In this document: positions 25,742 through 34,379 of the stretch, piece by piece | Layout: every line of letters begins with the position of its first letter | Numbering within the stretch: position 1 is the stretch's first letter | NCBI GenBank assembly: GCA_965197495.1 | Contig: OZ240210.1 | Span: forward strand, 7,378,001 to 7,442,000 | DNA: 64,000 nucleotides | Direction of reading: 5' to 3' | DNA from: SMYC01 sp965197495 | Lineage (GTDB): Bacteria > Acidobacteriota > Vicinamibacteria > Marinacidobacterales > SMYC01 | Position numbers and translations under genes: made by a program | The notes under the pieces: generated by a model | Databases searched by the model: none | What the model was told of the DNA's origin: nothing | The model's input: the letters and a program-made list of their open reading frames with translations, nothing else

Positions 25742-27574
25742 ATGAATATTCTCGGAATCTCGGCTTTCTACCACGACAGTGCGGCTTGCCTCGTTCGCGG
25801 CGGCGACATCGTCGCCGCGGCCCAGGAAGAGCGTTTCACAAGGAAGAAGCACGACTACTCCTTCCCAAAGCACGCAGTGGATTACTGCCTCAGTGAAGCA
25901 GGACTCTCGCCGGACGAGCTGGATATCGTCGCGTTCTACGACAAGCCACTGCTCAAGTTCGACCGCATCCTCGAGACCTATCTCGCTTACGCCCCTCGGG
26001 GCTACAAATTGTTCCTCAAGGGACTGCCCCTCTGGCTGAAGGAAAAGCTCCACACGCCGAGGGAGCTAGACCGCGGCCTGAACGGGCAGTATCGAGGGCG
26101 CTACATCTTTACCCGCCACCACGAGTCGCATGCCGCTAGCGCTTTCTTCCCTTCCCCGTTCGACAAGGCCGCCATCCTGACGCTCGACGGCGTGGGCGAG
26201 TGGACGACAGGCAGCATCGGCGTCGGCGAGGGGAACCAAATACGGCTCCTCAAGGAGCTCCGCTTTCCGCATTCGATCGGGCTTCTGTACTCCGCCTTCA
26301 CTTACTTCTGTGGTTTTCGTGTCAACAGCGGCGAGTACAAGCTCATGGGGCTCGCCCCTTATGGCGAGCCGAAATATGTCGACCTCATTCGCGACAAGCT
26401 CATCGATTTGAGACCCGACGGCTCTTTCCGCATGGACATGTCCTACTTCGCCTATTGCTACAAAGAGGTCATGACGTCGGAGAAGATGAACAAGCTCTTT
26501 GGTGGCCCGCCGAGAGCCATGGAGGGGCCACTTACGCAGCGTGAAATGGATATAGCCGCGTCCATCCAGGAAGTCACCGAGGAGATCATGCTCGGGGCGG
26601 CGCGTTACGCTCACGAGCTGACGGGGCTCTCGAATCTCGTCATGGCCGGTGGCGTTGCTTTGAACTGCGTCGGGAACGGAAGAATCCTCCGAGAGGGTCC
26701 GTTCGAGAACCTGTGGATCCAGCCGGCCGCCGGGGACGCCGGTGGTGCGCTCGGGGCGGCGTTCCTCGTTTGGTATCAGCTCATGAACAAAGAGCGCACT
26801 CCGCTCGAAGAAGGCGATCGCCAGAAAGGTTCTCTTCTGGGACCTCGCTATTCCGACGAGCGCATCCGTTCGTTCTTGGACGCGTCGGGCGCCGTCTACC
26901 GTTATTTCGATGAGGAGTCCGAGCTCGTCGCCGAGATCGCGAGGCTCATCGACTCCGAGCACGTCGTCGGGCACATGGAAGGGCGGATGGAGTTCGGGCC
27001 GCGGGCGCTCGGCAGCCGCTCCATCATGGGCGACGCGCGCTCGGAAAAGATGCAGTCGGTCATGAACCTAAAAATCAAGTTTCGGGAGTCCTTCCGACCG
27101 TTTGCACCTTCGATCCTGCGGGAGAGAGTCGATGAGTATTTCGAGATGCGGCCACAGGAAGATAGCCCCTATATGCTTCTCGTGGCTCCCGTGCGGAAGG
27201 AGAAACGGCTCGCTCTGAGCGAGAACGGCTTCGATGGACTCGACAAGCTCAAGCAGAAGCGCTCCGTCGTTCCCGCCATTACGCACGTGGACTATTCGGC
27301 CCGGGTACAAACGGTCGACGCCGCCCGGCACCCTAGATTCCATCGCATCCTGGACAGCCTGAACGATCGGGCCGAATGTCCGGTCGTGATCAACACGAGC
27401 TTCAACGTGCGGGGCGAGCCGATCGTTTGCACACCGGAAGATGCCTATCGCTGCTTCATGGCGACGAACATGGATGCTCTCGTGATCGACAATTTTCTAC
27501 TCTTGAAAGAAGACCAACCGCACGTGCAGCACCACGAAGCGGACGCGTACCTCGCACAGTTTCAACTCGACTAG
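25742..27574 (+). CDS. Carbamoyltransferase (NodU/CmcH family)
   Basis: The 610-residue O-carbamoyltransferase has an N-terminal Kae1/YrdC-like ASKHA fold (MNILGISAFYHDSAACLV, HHESHAASAFFPSPF, the GVGEWTT segment, YKLMGLAPYGEP, GGVALNCVGNG). A C-terminal Carbam_trans_C domain starts near residue 400 (GRMEFGPRALGSRSIMGDAR, FNVRGEPIVCTPEDAY). It transfers a carbamoyl group from carbamoyl phosphate to a hydroxyl of a sugar or small molecule via carbamoyl-AMP. It heads a conserved trio with an SxtJ-like and a DUF5989 protein. Start ATG at 25742. Intact, although the adjacent carA is destroyed. Confidence 0.93.
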   Translation: MNILGISAFYHDSAACLVRGGDIVAAAQEERFTRKKHDYSFPKHAVDYCLSEAGLSPDELDIVAFYDKPLLKFDRILETYLAYAPRGYKLFLKGLPLWLKEKLHTPRELDRGLNGQYRGRYIFTRHHESHAASAFFPSPFDKAAILTLDGVGEWTTGSIGVGEGNQIRLLKELRFPHSIGLLYSAFTYFCGFRVNSGEYKLMGLAPYGEPKYVDLIRDKLIDLRPDGSFRMDMSYFAYCYKEVMTSEKMNKLFGGPPRAMEGPLTQREMDIAASIQEVTEEIMLGAARYAHELTGLSNLVMAGGVALNCVGNGRILREGPFENLWIQPAAGDAGGALGAAFLVWYQLMNKERTPLEEGDRQKGSLLGPRYSDERIRSFLDASGAVYRYFDEESELVAEIARLIDSEHVVGHMEGRMEFGPRALGSRSIMGDARSEKMQSVMNLKIKFRESFRPFAPSILRERVDEYFEMRPQEDSPYMLLVAPVRKEKRLALSENGFDGLDKLKQKRSVVPAITHVDYSARVQTVDAARHPRFHRILDSLNDRAECPVVINTSFNVRGEPIVCTPEDAYRCFMATNMDALVIDNFLLLKEDQPHVQHHEADAYLAQFQLD

Positions 27575-27579
27575 ACGCC

Positions 27580-28020
27580 ATGCTCGCTCAGCTGAACTTG
27601 CAACCGACGACGAAACAACTGAGGCAGTTCGGCGTGATTGCCGTTGTTGCTTTCGGTGTCCTCGGCGGTGTCGTTCAATGGAAAGGTGGGTTGTTCGGGT
27701 TCGATTTCGGCGAGTCGAAAAAGACGGTGGTGTACGCGTTTTGGCTCGCAGGTGGGCTCTCCGGCCTCTTTTCTTTCGTTTGGCCCGCGGCGAATCGACC
27801 TTTGTTCACGACCCTCAGCCTCGTCGCATTTCCCATCGGATGGATCGTGTCTCACGTCGTTTTGGCGTTTCTGTTCTTTGGTATCTTGACACCATTGGCG
27901 CTCTTCTTCCGGCTGATGGGTCGCGACCCGCTGACACGATCGTGGGAACCCCACCAAAGAAGCTATTGGGTGGATATGCCCCCACCCCCAAACAATCGCG
28001 ACTATTTCCGGCAATTTTGA
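27580..28020 (+). CDS. SxtJ family membrane protein
   Basis: The 146-residue membrane protein has three to four hydrophobic segments (FGVIAVVAFGVLGGVVQW, VYAFWLAGGLSGLFSF, TLSLVAFPIGWIVSHVVLAFLFFGILTPLALFF). The tail GRDPLTRSWEPHQRSYWV is typical of the SxtJ family, named from the saxitoxin cluster. These proteins almost always follow a carbamoyltransferase; the biochemical role is unknown. Start ATG at 27580, five bases after the upstream stop. Confidence 0.85.
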   Translation: MLAQLNLQPTTKQLRQFGVIAVVAFGVLGGVVQWKGGLFGFDFGESKKTVVYAFWLAGGLSGLFSFVWPAANRPLFTTLSLVAFPIGWIVSHVVLAFLFFGILTPLALFFRLMGRDPLTRSWEPHQRSYWVDMPPPPNNRDYFRQF

Positions 28021-28035
28021 TTTCAGGAGTTTGAC

Positions 28036-28230
28036 GTGGAAGATCGAAACGACGATGTCACCCAGCTCGCTCAGGAAGGCCGCCAGGGCCTCGTTTCCGA
28101 GTTTTGGGACTTCTTGAAGCACAACAAGAAGTGGTGGCTGCTCCCGATCATCATCGTGATCTTGGCCCTCGGAGCGCTCGTGTTCCTGAGCGCTAGCGGA
28201 GCGGCCCCGTTCATTTACACGCTCTTTTAG
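28036..28230 (+). CDS. DUF5989 family small membrane protein
   Basis: This 64-residue protein has a short acidic N-terminus, the conserved LVSEFWDFLKHNKKWWLLPII motif, and a single transmembrane helix (PIIIVILALGALVFLSA), ending APFIYTLF. It matches DUF5989/SxtK-like partners of carbamoyltransferases. The start is the GTG at 28036 with CAGGAG upstream. It is the third gene of the trio and ends 78 bp before the ISL3 copy C terminus. The function is unknown; a scaffold for the carbamoylation complex is possible. Confidence 0.85.
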   Translation: MEDRNDDVTQLAQEGRQGLVSEFWDFLKHNKKWWLLPIIIVILALGALVFLSASGAAPFIYTLF

Positions 28231-28684
28231 GTTCGCAAGATCCTTGACATTGAGACCCAGAGCTGATACAAGGTCGTCTCCCTGTTCCCAACCAAGGGTA
28301 ATAAATATGGTTCTCCTGTCGTTTCGGGGGATCTGATTTGTGTTGGAGGGCATGGCCTATGGACGCTGCCGCGATTGTGGAAAACGCCCTTCCAGGCTTC
28401 GAAGAGAACTCAGTCGTGAGCAAGGTCTGAACGACCAGAACCGTGGGGGCGTTTCCCACAGCCTCGTCTCCCGCTGAGGGGCAGTGGCATTTGGTGAGGC
28501 CCGTGGGTTGAGAGGGTAAGCCATGTGTAGATGCGCATCGGCGAGAACGCTAGAATCTTTTTTTCCGAAAGAGAAAAGAGCGTTCCCGCGATGCGCGTTG
28601 CTACGTTAGTCAACAAGCTCATCGGATTGCAAGGCCTGTGGGTCCGGTACGTGTCAACAACTTTGAGACACTCGCGAGCTGCAT

Positions 28685-29817
28685 TTAGTGAGCCTCGATT
28701 AGCGTCGGGAGGCTCGTGGCGCCGGTGCGGTCCACATCTGCATCGATCGAGATCTCGTTTCGTGGAGCAGAAAAAGGGGGTACCCCAGGTATGGACGCCG
28801 CCGCGAGAGTGGCTTGTGCGGCATTCAGGAGCGTCGTTTTCTCCGTCGGCGGGTTGATCCAAGCCTGAGGAGGCAAAACGGGAGGTTGTGGCGTTCCGCG
28901 AACGAAGCGTTCGGGATGAGTCCGATGAGCTTCGAGAAGGATCTGGCGCCGAGCGGTGGTGAGCTGTTCGGCGCGACCATAGTGAACGTCGGCCGGCGTC
29001 ATGAGGCCGATTCCTGAGTGCCGGTGCTCGTAGTTGTAGTAGTCGAAGAACCGCCGCAGAACAGCCGGCCGTCTTCGGCGGAACCAAAACGGCTCGGAAA
29101 CTGAGGACAGTACTTCATCGTCTTGAGCTGGGACTCGGAGTAGGGATTGTCGTTCGAGACGTAAGGTCTGGAGTGGGTCTTGGTAACTCCGAGGTCAGCC
29201 AGGAGCAGAGCCACGGGCTTGCTTCTCATCGAGCTGCCACGGTCCGCGTGAAGGGTGAGCTGGTCGGGTTCAATGTCCTGCTTGCGACAGCTCTCGGCGA
29301 TGAGGCGTTGCGCGAGCGCCGCACTTTCTCGGTGAGCCAGCATCCAGCCAACCACGTAGCGGGAGAAGATGTCGAGGATGACGTAGAGGTAGTAGTAGGT
29401 CCACTTGACGGGGCCACGAAGCTTCGTAATATCCCACGACCAAACCTGGTTGGGCGCTTCGGCCAGCAGCTCCGGCTTCGTGTAGTTCGGATGGCGCCGT
29501 TGGTTCCGGCGCTCTCGGACCTCGCCGTGCTCCTCCAAAATCCGATACATCGTGCGAATCGAGCAGAGGTAGGTTCCCTCGTCCAGAAGCGTGGCCCACA
29601 CCTGGGCGGGCGCCTTGTCGACGAACCGCTCACAGTGCAAGGCCCCGAGGACTTCCTCGCGCTCAGTCTCGTCGAGGGCTCGGTGCGGCCGAGGACGCCG
29701 CTTCGGTTCGGGCGTCACCTGGCGCCTGCGATACAGCGTGGAACGAGCCACACCCAGAGCCTCGCAGGCTTCCGTCGTCTGCCCAATCTGCCCCGCCAGC
29801 TCCTCGGCCGCCACCAT
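28685..29817 (-). pseudogene. IS3-family transposase OrfB (frameshifted)
   Basis: The rve-type DDE integrase has catalytic residues in VWSWDITKLRG (first Asp), LTLHADRG (second Asp) and NDNPYSESQLKTMKY (Glu). A one-base deletion near 29060-29070 shifts the frame shortly after FPSRFGSAED; the family C-terminus (FFDYYNYEHRHSGIGLMTPADVHYG) then continues in another frame to 28685. Without correction the protein ends early with a non-homologous tail. The ATG at 29817 is equivalent to that of copy 1. Confidence 0.85.
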
Positions 29818-29845
29818 CAGTCGTTCTCGTAGCTGTCGAATGGAT

Positions 29846-30283
29846 TCAGGGGGATCCCCAGTAATTCGGAGGTTTTTTTTGGGTCTCCAACATCGTCTCC
29901 ACCCGAGCCAGGCGACGTTGGAGCCGGGCGTTCTCGCGCTCGAGCTCCTTGACCCGTGGATCCTCGGCCTTTGCCTTCCGGCCTCGCTTTCTCGACGCCA
30001 ACCCCGCTTTGGCGACCTCGTCACGTTGGCGGCGCCAACTCGATAAATGCGACGAGTACAGGCCCTCTCGACGCAGAAGAGCAGCAACGTCACCGTCACC
30101 CTTGCAGGCATCGGCCTCACGCACTATCCGCAGCTTGTACTCCGCGGTAAAGCGTCGACGCTTCGCTTGCTCGCTCACTTCCGGATCCGGGACCCCCGCC
30201 GCATCGCGGCCGGCGGGATCTCCAGTCGCCCTACGGGCTCCCTCCGATCCCGCCGAGGTCTCTCTCTCAATCAACATACTCAT
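29846..30283 (-). CDS. IS3-family transposase OrfA
   Basis: This 145-residue HTH protein is identical to copy 1 through ETQKK, with a different tail (PPNYWGSP) because the A-run here has eight rather than nine A (29873-29880 on the plus strand as T). This places orfA and orfB in a relation that needs a frameshift to make the OrfAB fusion. The coiled coil and HTH are intact. Confidence 0.85.
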   Translation of the reverse strand: MSMLIERETSAGSEGARRATGDPAGRDAAGVPDPEVSEQAKRRRFTAEYKLRIVREADACKGDGDVAALLRREGLYSSHLSSWRRQRDEVAKAGLASRKRGRKAKAEDPRVKELERENARLQRRLARVETMLETQKKPPNYWGSP

Positions 30284-31074
30284 GCATTGATCCTCCTCCG
30301 CCCTCTACACTAATTTCAAGGGGCGAAGTGTCTCAGCGATGTTGGCACAGAGGGCACGGAGGAGGAAGCCTCTGTGCGGGATTTGCGGACGAAAGGTCCG
30401 CAAGAACAAAGATCGCTACAATCGCTACTGGCGGCACTTGGACCTGTTCGGAGTCCGGACCTATCTTCGCTACTCGATCCGACGAGTGGTATGTCGGCGG
30501 TGTGGAGTGGTCAGAGAAAAGGTGCCTTGGGCCGACAAGGGAAGCCGCTTTACCAAAAGCTTCGAACAAGAGGTAGCGTGGCTGGCACAGAGGACGGACG
30601 TCAGCGCCGTAGCGAACTATTTCCGAGTGACGTGGCGTTCGGTGCGACGGATCATCCAGCGAGTGGTTGCCGAGCAGCGGGATGAGCGGCGCGAGCTCGA
30701 TGGATTGCGGGTGATTGGGATGGACGAGATCAGCTACCGCAAACGCCACAAGTACTTAACAGTGGTAATAGACCATCTCAGCGGCCGGGTCGTCTGGGCG
30801 GGAAAGGAGCGCAAGGCCAAGACGCTGCTGCGGTTTTTCCGCAAGCTCGGACCACAAAGAGCCGCGGAGCTCGAAGCGGTCAGCATGGACATGTGGGAGC
30901 CGTACATAACTGTCGTCGGCAAAAAGGCTCCTCAGGCACGGGTGATCTTTGACCGCTTCCACATCGTCAAGCATCTGAACGAGGCCGTGGATAAGACCCG
31001 GCGCGAGCTGGTGCGCGAGCTCAAAGGGACTGCCCGGTTTCCGCCGCCCGCGGTTTTTCAACAACACGCGACGT

Positions 31075-31641
31075 GTGCTCGAGCTCGCGGCGGCCCTCGT
31101 CGGGCTCGTGCTCGCTATCCCTTTGGTGTTGCTCGGCATGCTTCTGATCGTCCTCGAGGACGGGTTTCCGGTGTTCTTCCGGCAGGAGCGCGTAGACGAG
31201 AACGGCAAGACCTTCACGCTCTACAAGCTCAGGTCGATGCGGCGGGATGCGGAGAAAGCCGGCGCCGTTTGGGCTTCGGCCAACGGTGACACGCGTGTCC
31301 TCGGCGTGGGTCGATTCCTGAGAATGTCACGTATCGACGAGCTTCCCCAGCTCTACAACGTCCTGCGCGGCGATATGAGCTTCGTCGGACCCCGTCCGGA
31401 ACGGCCTTGCTTCGTCGACGAGCTCGCGGCGCTCATCCCATATTACGGGGAGCGCCATTCGGTCAAGCCCGGCATCACGGGCTGGGCGCAGGTTCGCTAC
31501 GGCTACAGCTCGACCGTCGAGAAATCCGAGGTCAAACTGCACTACGATCTCTATTACATCAAGAACATGAGCTTTTGGCTCGATCTCCAGATCGTCCTCG
31601 ATACCCTGAAGGTCATTCTTTTCGGGCGCGGCGCGCGTTAG
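31075..31641 (+). CDS. Exopolysaccharide sugar transferase, 5'-truncated
   Basis: This is the C-terminal catalytic part of a polyprenyl-phosphate sugar-1-phosphate transferase of the XrtA-associated type. One hydrophobic hairpin (LVGLVLAIPLVLLGMLLIVLE) is followed by VFFRQERVDENGKTFTLYKLRSM, LRMSRIDELPQLYNVLRGDMSFVGPRPERP and KPGITGWAQVRYGYSS. The enzyme starts glycan assembly by moving a sugar phosphate to undecaprenyl phosphate. The full family member is about 460 residues with four more TMs; here the frame runs open to 31038 (RFFNNTRRVLEL), where the ISL3 fragment begins. The core alone may retain activity, as in short PglC-like enzymes, but its promoter and N-terminus are lost. Confidence 0.85.
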   Translation: MLELAAALVGLVLAIPLVLLGMLLIVLEDGFPVFFRQERVDENGKTFTLYKLRSMRRDAEKAGAVWASANGDTRVLGVGRFLRMSRIDELPQLYNVLRGDMSFVGPRPERPCFVDELAALIPYYGERHSVKPGITGWAQVRYGYSSTVEKSEVKLHYDLYYIKNMSFWLDLQIVLDTLKVILFGRGAR

Positions 31642-31678
31642 ACTTAAGATTCAACCTTCCCTTCCCGTAGGAAACGCC

Positions 31679-33001
31679 ATGCTCGACGTGTCTTCTTTTT
31701 TCGATAAATTAAAATCCGGTGGCGCGCCCATCGGCGTCGTCGGCCTCGGCTATGTAGGGCTGCCTCTGGCGGTCGCGCTCGCGAAGCATTTCCGCGTCAT
31801 CGGTTATGATGTGTCGCCGGAGCGCATCGAGCTCTTGCGGCAGCATTCCGACCCGTCTCAAGAGCTGACCACCGACGAGCTCGAGAGCGTCTCCATCGCT
31901 TATACGAGTACGCCCGGGGAGCTTTCGGAGGCAGACTTCATCATCGTCGCCGTCCCCACGCCCATCGACGACAATAAGAACCCGGATCTGACACCGCTCG
32001 AGAACGCGTCACGCGCGATCGGGGAGCATCTCACCGAAGGTACGATCGTCGTGTACGAATCCACGGTCTATCCTGGAGTTACCGAGGAGATTTGCGGACC
32101 GGAGCTCGAGAAGGCTTCGGGGATGCGCGCGGGGCGGGATTTTTTTCTCGGCTATTCACCGGAGCGCATCAACCCAGGGGATCGGAAGCGCACCATCGAC
32201 AAGATCGTGAAGATCGTCTCCGGCCAGACCCCTGAAGTGCGCGACATCTTGGCGAAGGTCTACGGAAGCATCGTCGACGAGGGCATTCACGTCGCGAGCT
32301 CCATCCGCGTGGCCGAAGCGGCCAAAGTCATCGAGAACGCGCAACGCGACATCAACATCGCTTTCGTCAACGAGCTCGCGATCATCTTCGACAAAATGGC
32401 CATCGACACGCGCGATGTGCTCGAGGCAGCGGGGACTAAGTGGAATTTCCTGAAGTTTCGGCCGGGGCTCGTCGGGGGGCACTGTATAGGCGTCGATCCT
32501 TACTACCTGACGTTCAAAGCTCAGGCTCTCGGGCACAGCCCGCAGACCATCTTGTCCGGGCGCCGGATCAATGACGGGATGGGGCGCTGGATTGGGCGCA
32601 AGCTCATCAAGATGCTGATCGACGCCGACAAGAACGTCAAGAGTGCCCGCGTTCTCATCTGTGGGCTGACGTTCAAAGAAAATGTCACCGACGTGCGGAA
32701 CTCACGGGTCAAGGACATCGTAGACGAGCTCCTCGACTACCATGTTGACGTGTTCGCCTATGATCCGCACGTTCCGGCGGAGACGGCCCAAAAGGAGTTT
32801 GGCGTGCGGCTCGCTTCCGAGGACGAGCTTCACGATTTCGATGGCGTCATCATGGCGGTCGCCCATGACGCGTTCAAGACCCTTGGCGTGAGCGAGCTCG
32901 CCGATATGGTTCGCAGCCAGCCCGCGCCCTTGCTCGATATCAAGTGGCTCTACGACCGCTCGGAGCTCGAGGCCGCCGGCTTTCACTACTGGCGGCTCTG
33001 A
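31679..33001 (+). CDS. UDP-N-acetyl-hexosamine 6-dehydrogenase (TviB/WbpO-like)
   Basis: The 440-residue NAD-dependent nucleotide-sugar dehydrogenase has the Rossmann motif VGLGYVGLPLAVALAK (about 20-35), VAVPTPIDDNKNPDL, YESTVYPGVTEE, and the catalytic Cys in VGGHCIGVDPYYLTFKAQALGH (about 265). The C-terminal domain carries GLTFKENVTDVRNS. The last motif and the length match the TviB/WbpO subgroup, which oxidises UDP-GlcNAc or UDP-GalNAc to the uronic acid rather than UDP-glucose. It is downstream of the sugar transferase, so it probably supplies a uronic acid for the exopolysaccharide. Intact. Confidence 0.92.
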   Translation: MLDVSSFFDKLKSGGAPIGVVGLGYVGLPLAVALAKHFRVIGYDVSPERIELLRQHSDPSQELTTDELESVSIAYTSTPGELSEADFIIVAVPTPIDDNKNPDLTPLENASRAIGEHLTEGTIVVYESTVYPGVTEEICGPELEKASGMRAGRDFFLGYSPERINPGDRKRTIDKIVKIVSGQTPEVRDILAKVYGSIVDEGIHVASSIRVAEAAKVIENAQRDINIAFVNELAIIFDKMAIDTRDVLEAAGTKWNFLKFRPGLVGGHCIGVDPYYLTFKAQALGHSPQTILSGRRINDGMGRWIGRKLIKMLIDADKNVKSARVLICGLTFKENVTDVRNSRVKDIVDELLDYHVDVFAYDPHVPAETAQKEFGVRLASEDELHDFDGVIMAVAHDAFKTLGVSELADMVRSQPAPLLDIKWLYDRSELEAAGFHYWRL

Positions 33002-33003
33002 GG

Positions 33004-34376
33004 CTAAGCTGGGGCCCGGTCTTCTTTCTTGATCGATAGCTTGTCCATCAGCTCGTAGAGCGTCGGGCGGCTGACTTGCGGTCGGCCGCGGTGCGCGTCA
33101 TGTTGCCGTTGTGCCGCGCTAAAGTACGCAGGACGAGCTCGCGCTCGAGCTCTTCACGCGCCTCTCTCAGGCTCACGCTCTTGTAGCCTTCGCCCTCGCC
33201 ATCCGCTAGCTCCAGGTCCTCCGGGGTCAATTTGCGCCCCTCGGCCATGATGACGGCGCGCCGGATGCGGTTTTCGAGCTCACGCACGTTTCCCGGCCAA
33301 TCGTGCGTCTGCATGGCCGTAATCGCGTCCGCGCCGAATCCGACGAGGTTTTTCTTGCTCTCCGCGCCGTAGCGCTCCAGGAACACTTTGGCGAGAATCG
33401 TGATGTCCTCTCCGCGGTCTCGAAGCGGTGGCAGAGTCACCCCCACGACCGCGAGCCGGTAGTACAAGTCCTCGCGAAACTGCTCCGCTTTCATCGCCCG
33501 CTTGAGGTCCGAGTTCGTCGCGGCAATGACACGGACGTCCACATCGATCTCCTGGCGGCCGCCGACGCGCTCGACGCGGTGCTCTTGCAGGAATCTGAGC
33601 AGTTTCACCTGCAACGCGAACGGAAGCTCCCCGATCTCGTCGAGGAACAGCGTTCCCTTATGTGCGGTCTCGATGCGCCCCTGTCGGCGGGCATGCGCCC
33701 CGGTAAACGCGCCTTTCTCGTGGCCGAAGAGCTCGCTCTCGAGCAGGTTCTCCGGGATGGCGCCGCAATTGATCGTGACGAAAGGACCCTCGACGCGGTG
33801 ACTCAATCGGTGGATCGCGCGGGCGACGAGCTCTTTCCCCGTCCCGCTCTCGCCCCCCACGAGAACGCCCGCGTCGGAGCTCGCGACCCGGCGCACCGTC
33901 TTGAATACGCTCTGCATGGTGGGGCAGAACCCGATGATGCCCTGGAACGAATCGTCCGAGCTCTTTCGCTGAAGATCTTGGTTCTCTCGCTCGAGCTCGT
34001 GCACGTAAAGGGCCCGGCGCAGGACGACGTTGAGATCGTCAATCTGGATAGGCTTATTGAAGTAGTCGTAGGCGCCGAGGCCGATCGCGCGGAGCGCGTG
34101 CTCTCGCTGCCCCTGCCCGGTGATGACGACCACCTTCGAATCGCGCTGCTGCTGCAGGATCTCGTCCAGAACGAGAAAGCCTTCTTCGACACCGTTCGAG
34201 TCGGGCGGAAGGCCCAAATCGAGCGCGATTAGTGGCATACCATGCTCTTCGAAAAGCAGCATCGCCGACGGCCGGTCTTCGGCTTCGAAGACCTCGTAGT
34301 CTTCGGAAAGCGCCCACTTCATCTGAGTGCGGATGTCTTCGTCGTCATCCACGATGAGTAACTTTGATTTGTCCAT
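33004..34376 (-). pseudogene. prsR: PrsR-like sigma-54-dependent response regulator, frameshifted
   Basis: This is the NtrC-type regulator of the PEP-CTERM/exosortase exopolysaccharide system. It has a receiver domain (LIVDDDEDIRTQMKWAL, ALDLGLPPD, FNKPIQ), an AAA+ sigma-54 activation domain with Walker A GESGTGKELVARAIH, GAFTGA (ELFGHEKGAFTGA), Walker B LFLDEIGELP and the R-finger region, and a Fis-type HTH. A one-base deletion near 33080 breaks the HTH after NMTRTAAD. The correct ending (QVSRPTLYELMDKLSI) is readable in another frame to a stop at 33004-33006. The ORF as it stands ends at 33048 with a wrong tail and should not bind its DNA site. Confidence 0.88.
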
Positions 34377-34379
34377 CCT

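Larger units (their letters stand above)
28652..30347 (-). mobile_element. IS3-family element, copy 2 (nested in ISL3 copy C)
   Basis: The nearly full-length IS3-family element of about 1.7 kb lies in minus orientation. Its ends are imperfect inverted repeats: TGTCAACAACTTTGAGACAC on the left, and TGCCAACATCGCTGAGACAC read inward from the right. It carries orfA (29846-30283) and a frameshifted orfB (28685-29817). No clean target duplication is visible, and some ISL3 sequence at the insertion site is missing. Confidence 0.85.
28309..31037 (+). mobile_element. ISL3-family element, copy C (interrupted and 3'-truncated)
   Basis: The 5' terminal repeat GGTTCTCCTGTCGTTTCGGG lies at 28309. Compared with the complete copies, the leader has lost about 200 bp between two direct GGAAAACGCC repeats (junction at about 28376-28390). 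An IS3-family element sits inside the transposase gene at about 28652-30347. Identity ends at CTGCCCGG (31037), where the 5'-truncated sugar-transferase gene begins. The element therefore records four events: insertion, leader deletion, secondary insertion and truncation. Confidence 0.88.
28531..31037 (+). pseudogene. ISL3-family transposase, interrupted and truncated
   Basis: The first ~38 codons (MRIGENARIFFSEREK to GLQGLWVR) lie before the IS3-family insertion. The frame resumes at about 30357 with RRRKPLCGICGRKVRKNK (zinc-finger region) and continues through the HTH and the first part of the DDE domain (IGMDEISYRKRHKY, DHLSGRVVW) to VRELKGTAR at 31037. The C-terminal third is missing and about 50 bp around the insertion site were lost. 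Inactive. Confidence 0.88.

Noticed and set aside
31075..31641. Sugar transferase considered as a natural short PglC-like enzyme.
   Set aside because: The motifs match the long XrtA-associated family, the frame stays open upstream to the IS junction, and no ribosome-binding site precedes the GTG.
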